Below are positions 1 to 10,384 of a stretch of DNA of 64,000 nt, piece after piece. The position numbers were made by a program, and so were the translations under genes. Location: the NCBI GenBank assembly GCA_032622095.1, contig CP136064.1:51898073-51962072 (forward strand). The letters are read 5' to 3'. The notes under the pieces are model-generated. The model was given only the letters and a program-made list of their open reading frames with translations. It ran no database searches and had not been told where the DNA came from. The stretch comes from Siphonodentalium dalli (lineage: Eukaryota; Mollusca; Scaphopoda; Gadilida; Siphonodentaliidae). Numbering within the stretch: position 1 is the first letter of the stretch; each line of letters opens with the position of its first letter.

Positions 1-434
1 GAGACCATCAGGGATAACGCAAAAAGTTCTCTAAACGAGAACTTAATTCCATTGCGGTCCCTGGTGGCTTTCGGCACATGGGCAGTGAGTGAAGTTCGAA
101 ACTTCGGAGCACAATGTATAAAAGTATTTAAAATATATAAATTAAATAAAAGCCATTTCAGAAACGAGACTTATATGGAGAGGGAAAAGCTAATAAAATA
201 AGTCAATACGCAAGTAATGTAACTTCAACAGCCCTTCGCCACCTGCATACACGCACCACTGCCATGTATGGCCGGCTTTGGACTGGTCTGTCCATGACCG
301 AAAGATGGAAACCCGAAATACAGGCAGTATAACGATATATGCAACTGGCCAAATGCTGTCATCGTACATTACAATATAAATTGAACTGCTGTATTGAGGA
401 AATTCTAGTTAAAAGGTGATAAAATAGATTGTTC
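1..434. other. Left edge; probable LINE 3' untranslated tail plus unassigned DNA
   Basis: No gene is recognised here. The part next to 434 lies directly downstream (minus strand) of the retrotransposon reading frame that ends at 435, so some of it is probably the 3' untranslated region of that LINE. No clear poly-A, simple-repeat tail or target duplication was found, so the 3' limit of the element is not fixed. Confidence 0.35.
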
Positions 435-1382
435 CTAGTAAAAGGCAAATGGATTTTCTTCTCTTTTCATCAATTTCTCTAGTAGGTGTTGTTTAATGCA
501 AAATTTCCAGTGTTTGAGATCAAAAGGGTCACGAGTATGGTATACTTTATCAAGACCATTCCATAGTTTCGCTCCTGTAAAATAGAAACTGTGGATGCCC
601 TTGGATTTTACAGAGGGTAATGAGTATTTCAGGGTCCCTGATCGAGTTACATATGTACAATGAGTACTAGCTAATATAAAATTATTGTCTAGATATGCTG
701 GAGCTTTCTTTTCCGAGATTTTTAGTACCATCAGTATTTTTCTGAAGTCTACCCTATCACTCACTGGAAGCCATTTAACATGTTTAAATTCATTATAACC
801 AATATGAGTCATGCGATCTAGTTTCATGATAAATCTGACAAGTCTGTTTTGAGATGCTTGAAGACGCTTTTTTGTTTTTACTGTCAGACTAGAGAACCAG
901 AAACCACTTGAGTAGTCAAAATGACATTGAATAAGAGCATTAATTAGAAGTTTTCTGCATTTTTCATTCAGATAGTTTGCTTTTCTGTACAAAAATTTCA
1001 GTTTTGCATTTACCTTACTTAGAACATGATCTGCCATCATTTCACCATTTAGCCTCTGATCGAGGAACACCCCTAGATATTTAACCGATTTAGTTGGTGC
1101 GATGTCAACGCCATCGCAGCAGACCCTCAGTTCAGAGTGTTTTACAAGTTTCTTTCCAGACCCAAACAGAATTGATTCTGTTTTCCCTAAATGTAAGGAC
1201 AATTTGTTGTCAACCAACCATAATTTCAGTTTATTCATTTCTGAACTGAGGCTCTGCTCAATAGCGCGGACATCACAACCTGAAACCAAAAGGGCAGAGT
1301 CATCCGCATATAGAAGGAGGTGACAATCCACAGCCTGGCTAGCATCGTTCACATAGAGTAGAAAAAGAAGGGGACTCCACAT
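435..1382 (-). pseudogene. LINE reverse transcriptase, C-terminal part (YADD box, thumb)
   Basis: This is the continuation of the frame at 1349-2359 after a frameshift. It starts at the SPLLFLLYVND segment of motif B/B', carries the catalytic YADDSALLVSG box about residues 25-35 (the two Asp of motif C), the LKLWLVDNKLSLHLGKTE segment and the KYLGVFLD motif near residue 103, then a thumb/C-terminal region rich in basic and aromatic residues. It stops at 435 with no downstream RNase H or zinc knuckle visible. Apart from the junction the frame is open for 315 residues, so decay is modest and the insertion may be fairly young. Confidence 0.85.
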
Positions 1383-2359
1383 GTGATACGTTCAAATTTG
1401 GATAGAGTACCATATATATCTACTGCTTGCATTCTATTTGTTAAATAAGACTCCATCCATGTCAGAGATATTTTATCAAATCCAATTGCACTAAGTTTTG
1501 ACAGTAAAATTTCATGGTCGACGGTATCAAAAGCCTTCTGAAGATCAATTAGAACCATTCCTGTCATATTTCCTTTGTCCATTTCCTGACGAATGTGGTC
1601 AGTGAGATATAGGAGACAAGTATCTGTGGAGTAACCAGGTCTGAAGCCTGATTGATGGCCATATAGAAGTTCTGCATTTGTTAGATATGTTTCAATTTGT
1701 TTGTAAACGATTTTCTCTAGAACTTTGGATACTAAATTTAGCACTGATACGGGACGATAATTTCCAGCCTGTGTCTTGTCACCCTTCTTGTATATGGGTA
1801 CAACCCTGGCCATTTTCAATTCATTTGGGGCCTGGCCCAAATGGATCGATAAATTTATAATATGAGTCAGAGGAGAAGCAAGGATATGGGCACCATCTCT
1901 TAGAAATCTTGCAGGAATGAGGTCAGGTCCGGTGGCCTTGGATGGACTTAAATTCTGTAGTAATTCCAAAACTTCAGAATCCGATATTACCGAAATGTGA
2001 AATTGTTTTGATCCTATTTTCTCTTTATAGAATCTGATAATGGATTCTTTACAAAATATACCAGGTGCTTTTGGAAGTTTCGCAACCAGGTTACTAGCTA
2101 TACTACAGAAAAAGTGGTTAAAGTCTTTAGCTATACTCTGTTTGTCGAAACAGACTTCTTCATCTATTTTTAGACCTACACTATTATTTGTCTTTGCGCC
2201 CTTTTTTGAAGGAGTACCAAGTTTCTGAAGAGATTTCCAAAGGTTTTTTGGGTTGTTTTTGTTTTCCTCAATTTTATTTCTGAAATGTGACAGTTTAGCA
2301 TTTTTAACAAGGTGTTGGACTTTGTTTCTGAGTGTTTTGTACGAGTCAAAAATAGCCAA
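1349..2359 (-). pseudogene. LINE reverse transcriptase, N-terminal part (fingers and palm motif A)
   Basis: A 336-residue frame copies the start of a non-LTR reverse transcriptase. Visible in order are the ATGPDLIP segment (about residue 142), the NYRPVSVL motif with the preceding VPIYKKGDK (about 190-210), the GFRPGYST segment, and catalytic motif A, LIDLQKAFDTVDH (about 270-285), whose first Asp binds metal. The frame then enters the GVP of motif B and runs into unrelated residues (FFFYSM) before stopping. The continuation lies in another frame at 1382 downward, so a small indel in the T-rich/A-rich tract near 1365-1380 breaks the gene. The function would be reverse transcription of the element RNA at the nick. 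The Met start is only an open-frame start; the true protein began further upstream with an endonuclease domain now missing. Confidence 0.85.
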
Positions 2360-2477
2360 AGTTGTTTTCGGCTCAAGTCTTGTCTGTTATTTGAGAACAT
2401 ATAGTTCCTTGTTTCAATCGTATTTCAAGGGCGAATATGTCTTTAAAATCAATATTTAACAATCGATGGCATAATTA

Positions 2478-2632
2478 TAAGGAATAATCTCGGTTTCCTA
2501 ATGTAATTACACAGTCTAAAGGCATATGCCGAATCACAAACTCTTATAAATCGCTTCGCGATTTATAGGTTTGGGATTCGGCATATGCCTTTAGACTGTG
2601 TAATTACATTAGGAAACCGAGATTATTCCTTA
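2478..2632. repeat. Near-perfect 155-bp palindrome
   Basis: The left arm from TAAGGAATAATCTC is repeated as its reverse complement ending GAGATTATTCCTTA. Pairing runs about 58 bp without a break, then through a short mismatched stretch into AAATCGC-TTC-GCGATTT at the centre. The structure abuts the 5' end of the LINE. It is most simply a hairpin-type miniature element or foldback remnant. No coding potential. Confidence 0.85.
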
Positions 2633-2639
2633 AATAAAC

Positions 2640-3830
2640 AACATACTAAACATAAAAAAGGGTCAAGAAAGGTGAAATTGATAAATGTTGTGAAATAAAT
2701 TTGTCAACATTTGGTAAAATACTCAATTTATGCCTTTTAAAGGATGTTTATAAAAAAAACTCAATTTCACAGGTCCTTCCATTTGTATATCCGTATACAA
2801 AATTCTGATTACAGAGCAGCAAACATTTTCCAATACGTTGAGTAGTTTTGAGTTATGTGCTTCCAAAATTGGGTGTTTGTCTAATTGCGGAGACTCAATT
2901 TCCAAGAATTAGCTAAAATCCATATTTTATGGTCTAGTATTTAAAAAAAAGGATATATTGCTGTTGTATTAATTTCCTAACTAGATTGTGCATAGAAATG
3001 ATTAATTTATGCATCTATGATTGAGAAGACAAAAATGTTCTTAAACAAAATGAGTGTTCCATTGTATAGCCAAATTTGCCTTGTGATACAGAACTGGATT
3101 GATGAAATACCATATTTGAAGTCATACAACTCAATACGTTGATATCCATATACCCTGTATTTATAAAAACCTCTTAAGTATACTAGGTTAAATACACTGT
3201 GTTGCAATTGCTAAACACATTTGTGCCAAATAAAAATTGTGGCCCTATGAATCCTTAGTATTGAATATTTCCCCCAAAAAATCCCATGTTTGACTGTTTT
3301 TTGACGTTTTTGTCCATTTTAAAAGGTATTTTTGTGCACAAATAGTAAACAACTTACAATGAACACAATTAGTGTTTAATGTGTATAATCATTTGAACGT
3401 TCCTTATCAAACACTTATGTTGGAAAAAATAAGATTACATTGATTAAGCCAATCAACAGTTACTGGATCTCACATTATTTTTCAAGAAACTGACTCAAAA
3501 TTTGAACGTTGATGATGGGGTAGGTGTAATCACAAAAGGCTATAATATTGTCACCATATTCTAGATTTTTAGATAATTTTGAGAAATTGCGGCTCTGAAA
3601 TTAGACAAACTCCCAATTTTGGAGGCAAATAACTCGAAAAATACTGAACGTATCTGGGAAAAGTTTTCTGTTATGTATTCAGGATTGTCTACGCACTTTA
3701 CAAAATGAATATACATATGGAAGGCCTTGTGAAATATAATTTTTTTTAAACATTGTTGAAAAACCATAAATTTATTTCACAAAATCATCAAATTCGCCTT
3801 TCTTGATTCTTTTCCATTTTTAATATATTG
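2640..3830. mobile_element. Foldback element with about 270-bp diverged inverted arms
   Basis: The block at about 2650-2920 reappears as a diverged reverse complement at about 3555-3820. Shared landmarks include GTGAAATAAATTT, CCTTCCAT.TGTATAT, TCCAAAATTGGG and TTTGTCTAATT. The roughly 630 bp between the arms is AT-rich with no recognisable gene. I infer an old non-autonomous foldback or miniature inverted-repeat element. Edges are approximate and no target duplication was resolved. Confidence 0.6.
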
Positions 3831-4593
3831 CTTGTGATGTGTTAATATAATTATTCATAAATGAAATATTCTTGTTGTAATTAGTTTGAGGGGAAATCAC
3901 AAATGCAACGGACTTTTAACATAATACTAAAGTTCCGGTGTTGCCATCGATATAATTGCTCTAAGCTCTTACGTCACTGCACGTGTGGTAATGCACGTGT
4001 GTCTTGCTAAATCGTGAGGCCGAACTTAGGGGCTAATTGTGTGATAAATATATATATTAAATTAATTGATATTTTCCAAAATACATGGAGATATGGTGCA
4101 TGTATCTTCTTTTATTGTATCCTAATAACGCGTACCATAACACCAAACTATGTCACATGTTTTGACCGAGATGACTAAAAGCGGGAGATAGAATAACAAT
4201 GCGTGTTTGCGCTCTTATCTCACAGGTATGTTTTTTTCGGTGCGGTGGATGTTCCTGTGCTTGGCAAATAGAACGGCAACCCATGTCTATTTATATTAAG
4301 GGAGTAACTGATTAACACGACTAAATATCCGAAACCAGTCTACGTTGCCACTTACATAGACATGGTAATAACCATGCAACATAAACCATGCATACATATT
4401 TTGCAACGGTATTTTGGGTGGAAGATAATGGTAACACTGTGGAAGCATGGTAATAACTGTTGTAACATAAACCATAGTAAATTTGCAACGGTGTTTTGGG
4501 AGGTAACAATATCGCGCGATAACCCTGCTCCCTGCCATTTACAAATTGCTCGAAAAAATAATTTTATTAAGACTAGAGTAGCGTGTTCCTGAT
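3831..4593. other. AT-rich DNA with an exon-like repeat and a two-copy tandem repeat
   Basis: Around 4228-4310 a short block (GTGCGGTGGATG.., then CATGTCTATTTATATTAA) resembles blocks at 6955-7100 and 7430-7590. At about 4360-4520 a unit containing 'CATGGTAATAAC', 'AACATAAACCAT' and 'TTGCAACGGT.TTTTGGG' occurs twice in tandem. No gene is recognised. The LINE frame that follows has no separate 5' region, so this is probably its insertion site. Confidence 0.4.
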
Positions 4594-6315
4594 ATGATCA
4601 AAGTACATGCATTGCAACACGGTTTTCAGAAGGGTATCAACTGTCTCATGAACTCGTTTCTTATTTACGAATCTAAAGAATTTGCATCAGAAAACGACAG
4701 TAAGTTGTTCACATGTTTCCTTGATGTCCAGAAGGCATTTGATACCGTATGGATAAATGGTCTTCTCTATAAACTTCATCTCCTCGGTTTTGATGAGAAA
4801 ATATGGCTACTGTTTCATCAAATGCTTACAGGTACTTCTTGTCATGTAAAATATGGGAATTGTCAGTCCAGAAAATTTCAGATAGAGCAGGGAACAAAAC
4901 AAGGGGGCGTCATTTCACCTTTGTTCTACATGATCTTCGTTGATCAGCTCTTAACAGAGCTTGCAAATTCGGGAGCAGGACTAAATATGTTCTCTATAAA
5001 TTGTTCATGCCCGACACAAGCCGATGATATGACCTTGATCTCTGTTTCGGAAAATGGCCTGCAGCACCTCATGAATATATGCACAAACTACAGTCGCAAA
5101 TGGAGATATAAATATAATGAACAAAAGACAGTAGTTATTGTCTTCAATGAAAGCAAGAACGAGCACACTAAGGCTAGTTGTAATAGGGCATGGACTCTTT
5201 GTGGAAAACAACTGTCTGAGGTCGAGAGTTTGGTTCACTTAGGCGTCCCTATACACAAATTCAATCACAAAGGTAACGCCATAGACGTAATAAAAACAAA
5301 ACTCAGATCAAGCTATTTTTCACTGTCGAACATAGGTATGTATGCAGGTGGTATAACCCCAACAAGCAGTAGGAAATTATACACATCCATCGTTTTACCA
5401 AGGGGCCTCTTCGGATGCGAACTGCTGTGTGGTATGACTGATTCAGATATTTTGTCTCTGGAAAGAACGCACCGATTTTGTCTTAAAAAGATTCAAGGTC
5501 TTCATTATCAAACACGTACCAACATCGCAGAAGGGTTAATGGGTATCGGAAACGTTCAAAGTTTTATTGAAAAAAAGAAGCTCCTATTTTTCAGCAGCTT
5601 GTGTACTCTCAGTACAGAGAAGGCAGCCAAATCTGTATTCTTGCTAAGGCTGCACTCTTTCTTCATAACTGGTGTTTCTAAGTATTCATTCATTGCCGAC
5701 ATTGTAGATATCATAGAGAGCCACCAGTTGATGCCATACCTCACCAATTATGTATCTCATAGTGATTTCCCAACAAAGCAGATTTGGAAAGGTATAGTGC
5801 GCAAGGCAATTTCCGATTATACAGAATCCGAATGGGAAAGCGCGGCGAGCGACAAATCACTCCATCGCTTTCATAACATACATCCAAAGTTAACTGTCTC
5901 TCACCTGTGGCGCTGCTGTCGAAAATTCCCAAGACACAAAATAGCATACCTGACTGTGGGTGGAATCATAGCTTGTACTGGGTCCGTATCACTAACTTGT
6001 AGAAAGTGTGGTGGGGATTACGATGATCTCCCCTTACATGTTATTATGAACTGCCCAGCGATTGCGGAATACCGCAATGATATATGGTATGAACTGATGA
6101 ATAAATTCGATATTCCATGTATTCTAAAACTGGATAGCCTCAGTCCAGATATCCAATTAAATGTTTTCCTCACTGCACGGCCAAGAGAATTATTCGATAT
6201 CATTTGTGAAGCTGACATGTTCACAGACTTCATGGTCTGTAGCACATATTGCCTGTGGCATGCTTATCACACAATTCAGACAAGTCTAATCGACAACGCG
6301 GACGTTAATTTATAA
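4594..6315 (+). CDS. Non-LTR retrotransposon reverse transcriptase with C-terminal zinc knuckle, 5'-truncated
   Basis: A single open frame of 573 residues encodes most of a LINE reverse transcriptase. Seen in order: QHGFQKG (residues 8-14), catalytic motif A FLDVQKAFDTVW (about 42-53, first Asp about 44), motif B QGTKQGGVISPLFY (about 99-112), and motif C, where the usual Y/F-ADD is TQADD (about 141-145). A long linker follows, then CRKC..H..C at about 469-487, a CX2C-X9-H-X4-C knuckle typical of the C-terminus of many LINE ORF2 proteins. The endonuclease and the first reverse-transcriptase motifs are missing, so the start codon is incidental. There are no stops or frameshifts within the frame, so the insertion is young or the family recently active. 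The clade is uncertain (I-like, Nimb-like or related). The Gln before ADD is unusual in my experience but may be normal for the clade. Confidence 0.8.
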   Translation: MIKVHALQHGFQKGINCLMNSFLIYESKEFASENDSKLFTCFLDVQKAFDTVWINGLLYKLHLLGFDEKIWLLFHQMLTGTSCHVKYGNCQSRKFQIEQGTKQGGVISPLFYMIFVDQLLTELANSGAGLNMFSINCSCPTQADDMTLISVSENGLQHLMNICTNYSRKWRYKYNEQKTVVIVFNESKNEHTKASCNRAWTLCGKQLSEVESLVHLGVPIHKFNHKGNAIDVIKTKLRSSYFSLSNIGMYAGGITPTSSRKLYTSIVLPRGLFGCELLCGMTDSDILSLERTHRFCLKKIQGLHYQTRTNIAEGLMGIGNVQSFIEKKKLLFFSSLCTLSTEKAAKSVFLLRLHSFFITGVSKYSFIADIVDIIESHQLMPYLTNYVSHSDFPTKQIWKGIVRKAISDYTESEWESAASDKSLHRFHNIHPKLTVSHLWRCCRKFPRHKIAYLTVGGIIACTGSVSLTCRKCGGDYDDLPLHVIMNCPAIAEYRNDIWYELMNKFDIPCILKLDSLSPDIQLNVFLTARPRELFDIICEADMFTDFMVCSTYCLWHAYHTIQTSLIDNADVNL

Positions 6316-6850
6316 GAACAACAGCTAAGAAACTCAACATAACCTTGATTGCATAGTACACAATCTAATACATGTGTCTAAATACTATTTCATGTTCATG
6401 ACCCATATATTGTATATGCATATATGCATCTGTATACATACATTCAATTAGTACAACTGTCTACCTATATGTGTGTCAGTATTTAAGCTGTGTATATGTG
6501 CTTGGGTGTATACGCTATAGCCTGCGGTGGTCGGCTGTGTGTGTGTGTGAGGGTGTGTGCGTGTGTGAGGGTGTGTGTGTGTGAGTATGGATATGTATGT
6601 GTGCATGCATGTATTAGTGTGGGAATTGCATGTATGATGGCGTGCGAGTATGTACGATGTGTGTCTGTTCGTATCAATATATACATGGTGTATGCGTGTG
6701 TGTGTATGTTTGCTGAATTCTTAGCGACTATTCTTTGTTGTTATGTCCACTGTATATATGTTTACTGTTCTTGTATTGTTTGAATTTCCTTTTGTCAATT
6801 TATATTATTCATAACTCTCCGTGAATGGAGGAAATAAAGATATATAATAG
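6316..6850 (+). other. LINE 3' untranslated region with GT-rich tract and poly-A signal
   Basis: Follows the stop codon at 6315. It contains a (GT)-rich stretch at about 6535-6590, then an AATAAA at 6833-6838 shortly before 'GATATATAATAG', a plausible 3' end. No coding frame is credible here; the GTGT tract makes the open frames seen on both strands. Confidence 0.55.
6535..6590. repeat. GT-rich microsatellite
   Basis: Alternating TGTG with GAGGGTG interruptions. A simple repeat inside the LINE 3' region; such DNA can expand and can adopt Z-form. Confidence 0.85.
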
Positions 6851-6904
6851 TGTAATTACGACAAATTTACCACACAACATTAATTATGTTTTTTTTACAA
6901 TGGT

Positions 6905-7130
6905 AAACCCATGGTAAATGTATATAACTGTGACAAACTATTGTTTGTTCTATTCGCGCGCTTACCTCCCAGATATATTTCCTTGATAACTTCGACGAAG
7001 ATCCAGAATAGTAGAGTGCGGTGGATGCACCGGTGCCTGCCAACTCGAATACAAACACAAAGTTTCCACATGTCGATTTATATTAAAGAGGGTCTCTACA
7101 CTAAATTCGACCAGTTATGTGACCACCTCC
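6905..7130. repeat. Dispersed repeat copy, exon-like block (copy 2)
   Basis: Contains 'CGCGCTTACCTCCCAGATATATTTCCT', 'GCGGTGGATGCACCGGTGCCTGCCAACTCG' (shown as two fragments of one block) and 'ATGTCGATTTATATTAA'. The same order of landmarks recurs at 7430-7590 and in shorter form at 4228-4310. No known protein is recognised in any frame. Confidence 0.5.
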
Positions 7131-7369
7131 TTTAATACTCAACAGAATATATGCAACAAGTGAATGAATTTGAGCCATGTGTTAGTGCATAATACACTCA
7201 TGTGCTCTATGAACAATGCAAACAACATGTATAATGAAAATGAGTTTATGACTCCAATCATAAATTCATTATAATTACCATGTTGTGATGTTGATAAGGT
7301 GCCTATACGTGTCTGAAACTTTTTTACCACCCCTGTTTTACCATAGTAATTACCATATATTTACCACAC

Positions 7370-7600
7370 AACAAACCGTTGTAATTTATGTAATTTTATG
7401 TTTTGTATACTATGATAAAACCATACTATTTGCGCACTTGCCTTTCAGAGATATTTCCTGGATGACATCGACGACCAATTTCCCATTTACGACAGAACCG
7501 CAAAAGTAGATTGCGGAGGATATTCCAGTGCCTGCCAACTCGAACAAAAACTTGCTTAGTTTCCCCATGTCGATCTAAGTTAGTATCCGGTCAACATGAA
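7370..7600. repeat. Dispersed repeat copy, exon-like block (copy 3)
   Basis: Diverged copy of the block at 6905-7130: 'GCGCACTTGCCTTTCAGAGATATTT', 'CAGTGCCTGCCAACTCGAA' and 'CCCATGTCGATCTAA' align in order. The two copies are about 470 bp apart in direct orientation, consistent with an old tandem duplication. Confidence 0.5.
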
Positions 7601-8035
7601 GGAATATCCACAACCAGACTACACCCCACTGGGCCCAACACATGACAACTACATAGATACCCGTCCGCTATGGGTATTCGATAGAGCGCATACTTTACAT
7701 CCAAAGATGTTCCAATACACTCTAGCAATTATTGGAACTTGAGATAAGGGAAAATGTCGATTGGTTTAATACAGTTCAGCAATTACACTTGCAGGTATTA
7801 TTGGATTCTGTCGGCAGTACCTCGTAATATACATGCATGCATCTATCGACAGGTATTATTACGCCACACCGTGGTGTTGCTTGGTACGCAGATTTTCATA
7901 TTCTGTAGTCGATCGATAATCCACTGGGCGACTGTATTATTATGGTTATTTCGTACTGAGTATAAATCGTACCGATAGAGTCACGATAGTACAACAAAGA
8001 TTAGCACATGTGTTTACGTCACCGGTGTACTTGTG
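7601..8035. other. Unassigned DNA
   Basis: No gene seen. A segment near 7800-7850 (CGTAATATACATGCAT) resembles one near 10045-10075, so a low-copy repeat is present. Confidence 0.4.
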
Positions 8036-8815
8036 GGGGCATGTTTCTATTATGAAGGTTCGCTATCCCGAAGGTCCGCTATTCCGAAGGTTCTCTATTC
8101 CGAAGGTTTTTGTTATTTTTAGGTTAATACTATATTCTAAAGTATTGAGACTAATTTGAGAGGGTTCATTATCACAAAGATTCTTTTTACGGAGTGTGCG
8201 CTCACATCCGAACTGATCCTGCGCGCATACCGATACAGATACGGGAGGAAATAACTTAACTTAGAACATTAAATGTGATTTTGTTTTGTTTTCGCGGGTT
8301 TTCTTGAGATTTAATGTCATTACGTGGGCCCATACTTTTGAATTCTTGGCATATAATATGAATGTTGTGGTATATTGTGGACCCTCCCGCATTGGGACAT
8401 GACACAGGTACAGTTGACTTAAGTGATGTTCTGTGTGGGCTCCAATTTGGAGTTCAATATGTTAAGGGCCAAATTTAGGATTTTATGGGCCCATACCTTT
8501 GAACTCTGGGCATATAATATGAATATTGGGGGCATGTCTCTATTCCGAAGGTTCACTATCCAGAATGTCCACTATTCCGAAATTTCTCTGGATGTTCGCT
8601 ATTCCGAAGGTTCACCAATCAGAAGGTTCGTTATTCCGAAGGTTCTGTATTCCGAAGGTTTTTGTTATTTTAAGGTTAATTCTATATTCTAAAGTATTGG
8701 GAGGGTTCATTATCACGAAGATTCTTTTTATGAAGGAAATAACTTAAAACATTAAATGTGATTTTGTTTTGTTTTCGCGGGTTTTCTTGAGTTTAATGTC
8801 ATTACGTATGACTTT
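8036..8815. repeat. Tandem duplication carrying a CTATTCCGAAGGTT minisatellite
   Basis: Two direct copies of about 300 bp (about 8036-8372 and 8488-8810) share the order: TATTCCGAAGGTT minisatellite, 'TTTTTGTTATTTT', 'TATATTCTAAAGTATTG', 'GGGTTCATTATCAC', 'AACATTAAATGTGATTTTG' and 'TTTCGCGGGTTTTCTTGAG'. The minisatellite has about 3 units in copy 1 and about 6 in copy 2, with point variants. Copy 1 carries about 60 bp extra (GTGTGCGCTCACATCC). No gene. Confidence 0.75.
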
Positions 8816-9286
8816 ATTTCTCATTAAATATTCACGCCAAGCAGCCCACACAATTGCTATGTTTCCATGCGATTTAATGTCATTACGTGTGACCTAATAT
8901 CTCAATAATCTGAGGCAAGAGTACGCCTGCTAAAGGCGAATTATAACAGTGGGGCTATAACGCTCAATGAATACTGGGAACTATAACAAACTGCGCAGCA
9001 GAATATCGCTGATTAAACGAGTATGAGATGAGCCTAACTGCAATTGTGACTTTGTTTAAAGGCCCCTTAATTTTCGAGTCATTAATTTTTGTTATAGTAT
9101 ATACGGTTTTAATAACAATTTATGCCATAAAATTTGAATAAATTACTATAATTCATCACCATTTGAAGCGCAGAATCCTTCTATCTCCTAGTTTGAAACA
9201 CCTTTAAAATACCGCGACAAGTCGTGCGTCGTATATCTAGCAATTAGCAACTAACATGTCCTCTTCGGCTTTCCATATATTTCAAC
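8816..9286. other. Unassigned AT-rich DNA
   Basis: Only a second 'ATTTAATGTCATTACGTG' fragment of the preceding repeat (near 8871-8890) was noticed. No gene. Confidence 0.4.
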
Positions 9287-9845
9287 GTAATTTGATACTT
9301 ATGGGTATTTGTGTCCGGGAAGTGTTTTGGACGGGTCAAATCGTGAGCCCGACCTGACCTTGACCTTTAAAACTGTCAATGCAAGGTCAATTTGGGTAAA
9401 ACGGACAAATTTCGGCGAAATTTTATACCTAGGGATACTTTTGTCCGGGGAGTGTTTTGAACGGGTCAAATCGTGACATCGGCGTGACATTGACCTTTAA
9501 TGTGGTCAATCAAAGGTCAAATCGGGTAAAACGGATGGATTTCGACGAAATTTGATACCTATGGGTACTTTTGTCGGGGGAGTGTTTTGGACGGGTAAAA
9601 TCATGACTCCGACCTTACCTTGACCTTCAAAATTGTTAATTAAAGGTCAAGTGGGGTAAAACGGACGGATTTCGACGAAATTTTATACCTAGTGGTACTT
9701 TTCTCCGGGTGGGGGTGTTTTGGACGGGTCAAATCATGACCCTGACCTGACCTTGACTTTCGAAATAGTCAATTGAAGGTCAAATCGCGCCTTTCGCCGG
9801 AAATCAGATGGGAAACATCCCGGACGAAGTCGGGCCCATCAGCTT
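9287..9845. mobile_element. Partial Helentron/Helitron-like element, tandem minisatellite core
   Basis: About four units of roughly 123 bp carry 'ACGAAATTTGATACCTA', 'GGAGTGTTTTGGACGGGTC', 'GACCTGACCTTGACCTT' and 'AAAGGTCAA'. The right end has CCCGGACGAAGTCGGG, a hairpin, followed by CCCATCAGCTTGT, a degenerate form of the CAGCTAGT end seen in the fuller copy at 54345-54845. Such a 3' hairpin near a CTAGT end is characteristic of invertebrate Helitron/Helentron ends. The 5' end appears to be missing. Confidence 0.6.
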
Positions 9846-10140
9846 GTGTAATAAAGAAGACAGTTTGAAGAAAGTAATGTATAACACGAGAAACGGGAAA
9901 ACTTGAAATATAGAAGTATGCAAATTTCCCACATAAAATTTGAAAGCTAGTTTATAGAATAATTGTATTATAATTTATATTTATGGCTAATAATATGATC
10001 TTGGTGGCGTTACCATTTCTGACTATGGTTTTCTTGTTGTATTCTGCTGGCAGTACATCGTAATATACATGCATCTATATATCTCCAACGTAACTAGCAT
10101 CGAGTGTGACACGACCACATACAACAAGAATTTCGACAGC

Positions 10141-10384
10141 TACAGTAATGCTCTAAATAATCGACTCCTTAACCACAGCAGAATTATGGGTAATTTGCTC
10201 AGGATTTAGTCGGAAATATGGCTTGTTGCGATATTTCTTATTTGTATACGGACAAAGTCTGTCTACATTTTGATGTTATTTCTGTTTGTGGCGGTTTTTG
10301 ACGGGTGGAAATATTTTCACAGGATACCCACCGCCAAGGCCAACCGTACCTTTAAGGAGTCGATTATTTGGAACATTACTGTAC
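10141..10384. repeat. 32-bp inverted arms ending in TTAA around a partial MITE
   Basis: Arms at 10141-10172 and 10352-10383 match at 30 of 32 positions as reverse complements, and both end in TTAA exactly where the intervening DNA begins. Between them, about 10229-10351 is the right half of the TTAA-flanked MITE family also seen at 16042, 17964 and 48280, ending ..CCGTACCT. Joining the arms would give a palindrome centred on TTAA, so the MITE seems to have entered the middle of a palindrome and later lost its left part. Confidence 0.7.

Larger units (their letters stand above)
435..2460 (-). mobile_element. 5'-truncated non-LTR retrotransposon (CR1/L2/jockey-type)
   Basis: Two minus-strand frames form one reverse transcriptase split by a frameshift near 1365-1385. 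The apurinic-type endonuclease domain expected upstream (above 2460 on this strand) is absent; the next sequence is AT-rich and then a palindrome. The element is therefore 5'-truncated, as is usual for LINEs copied by target-primed reverse transcription. Clade placement rests on the motif style (NYRPVSVL, KAFDTVDH, YADD) and is approximate. Confidence 0.8.
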
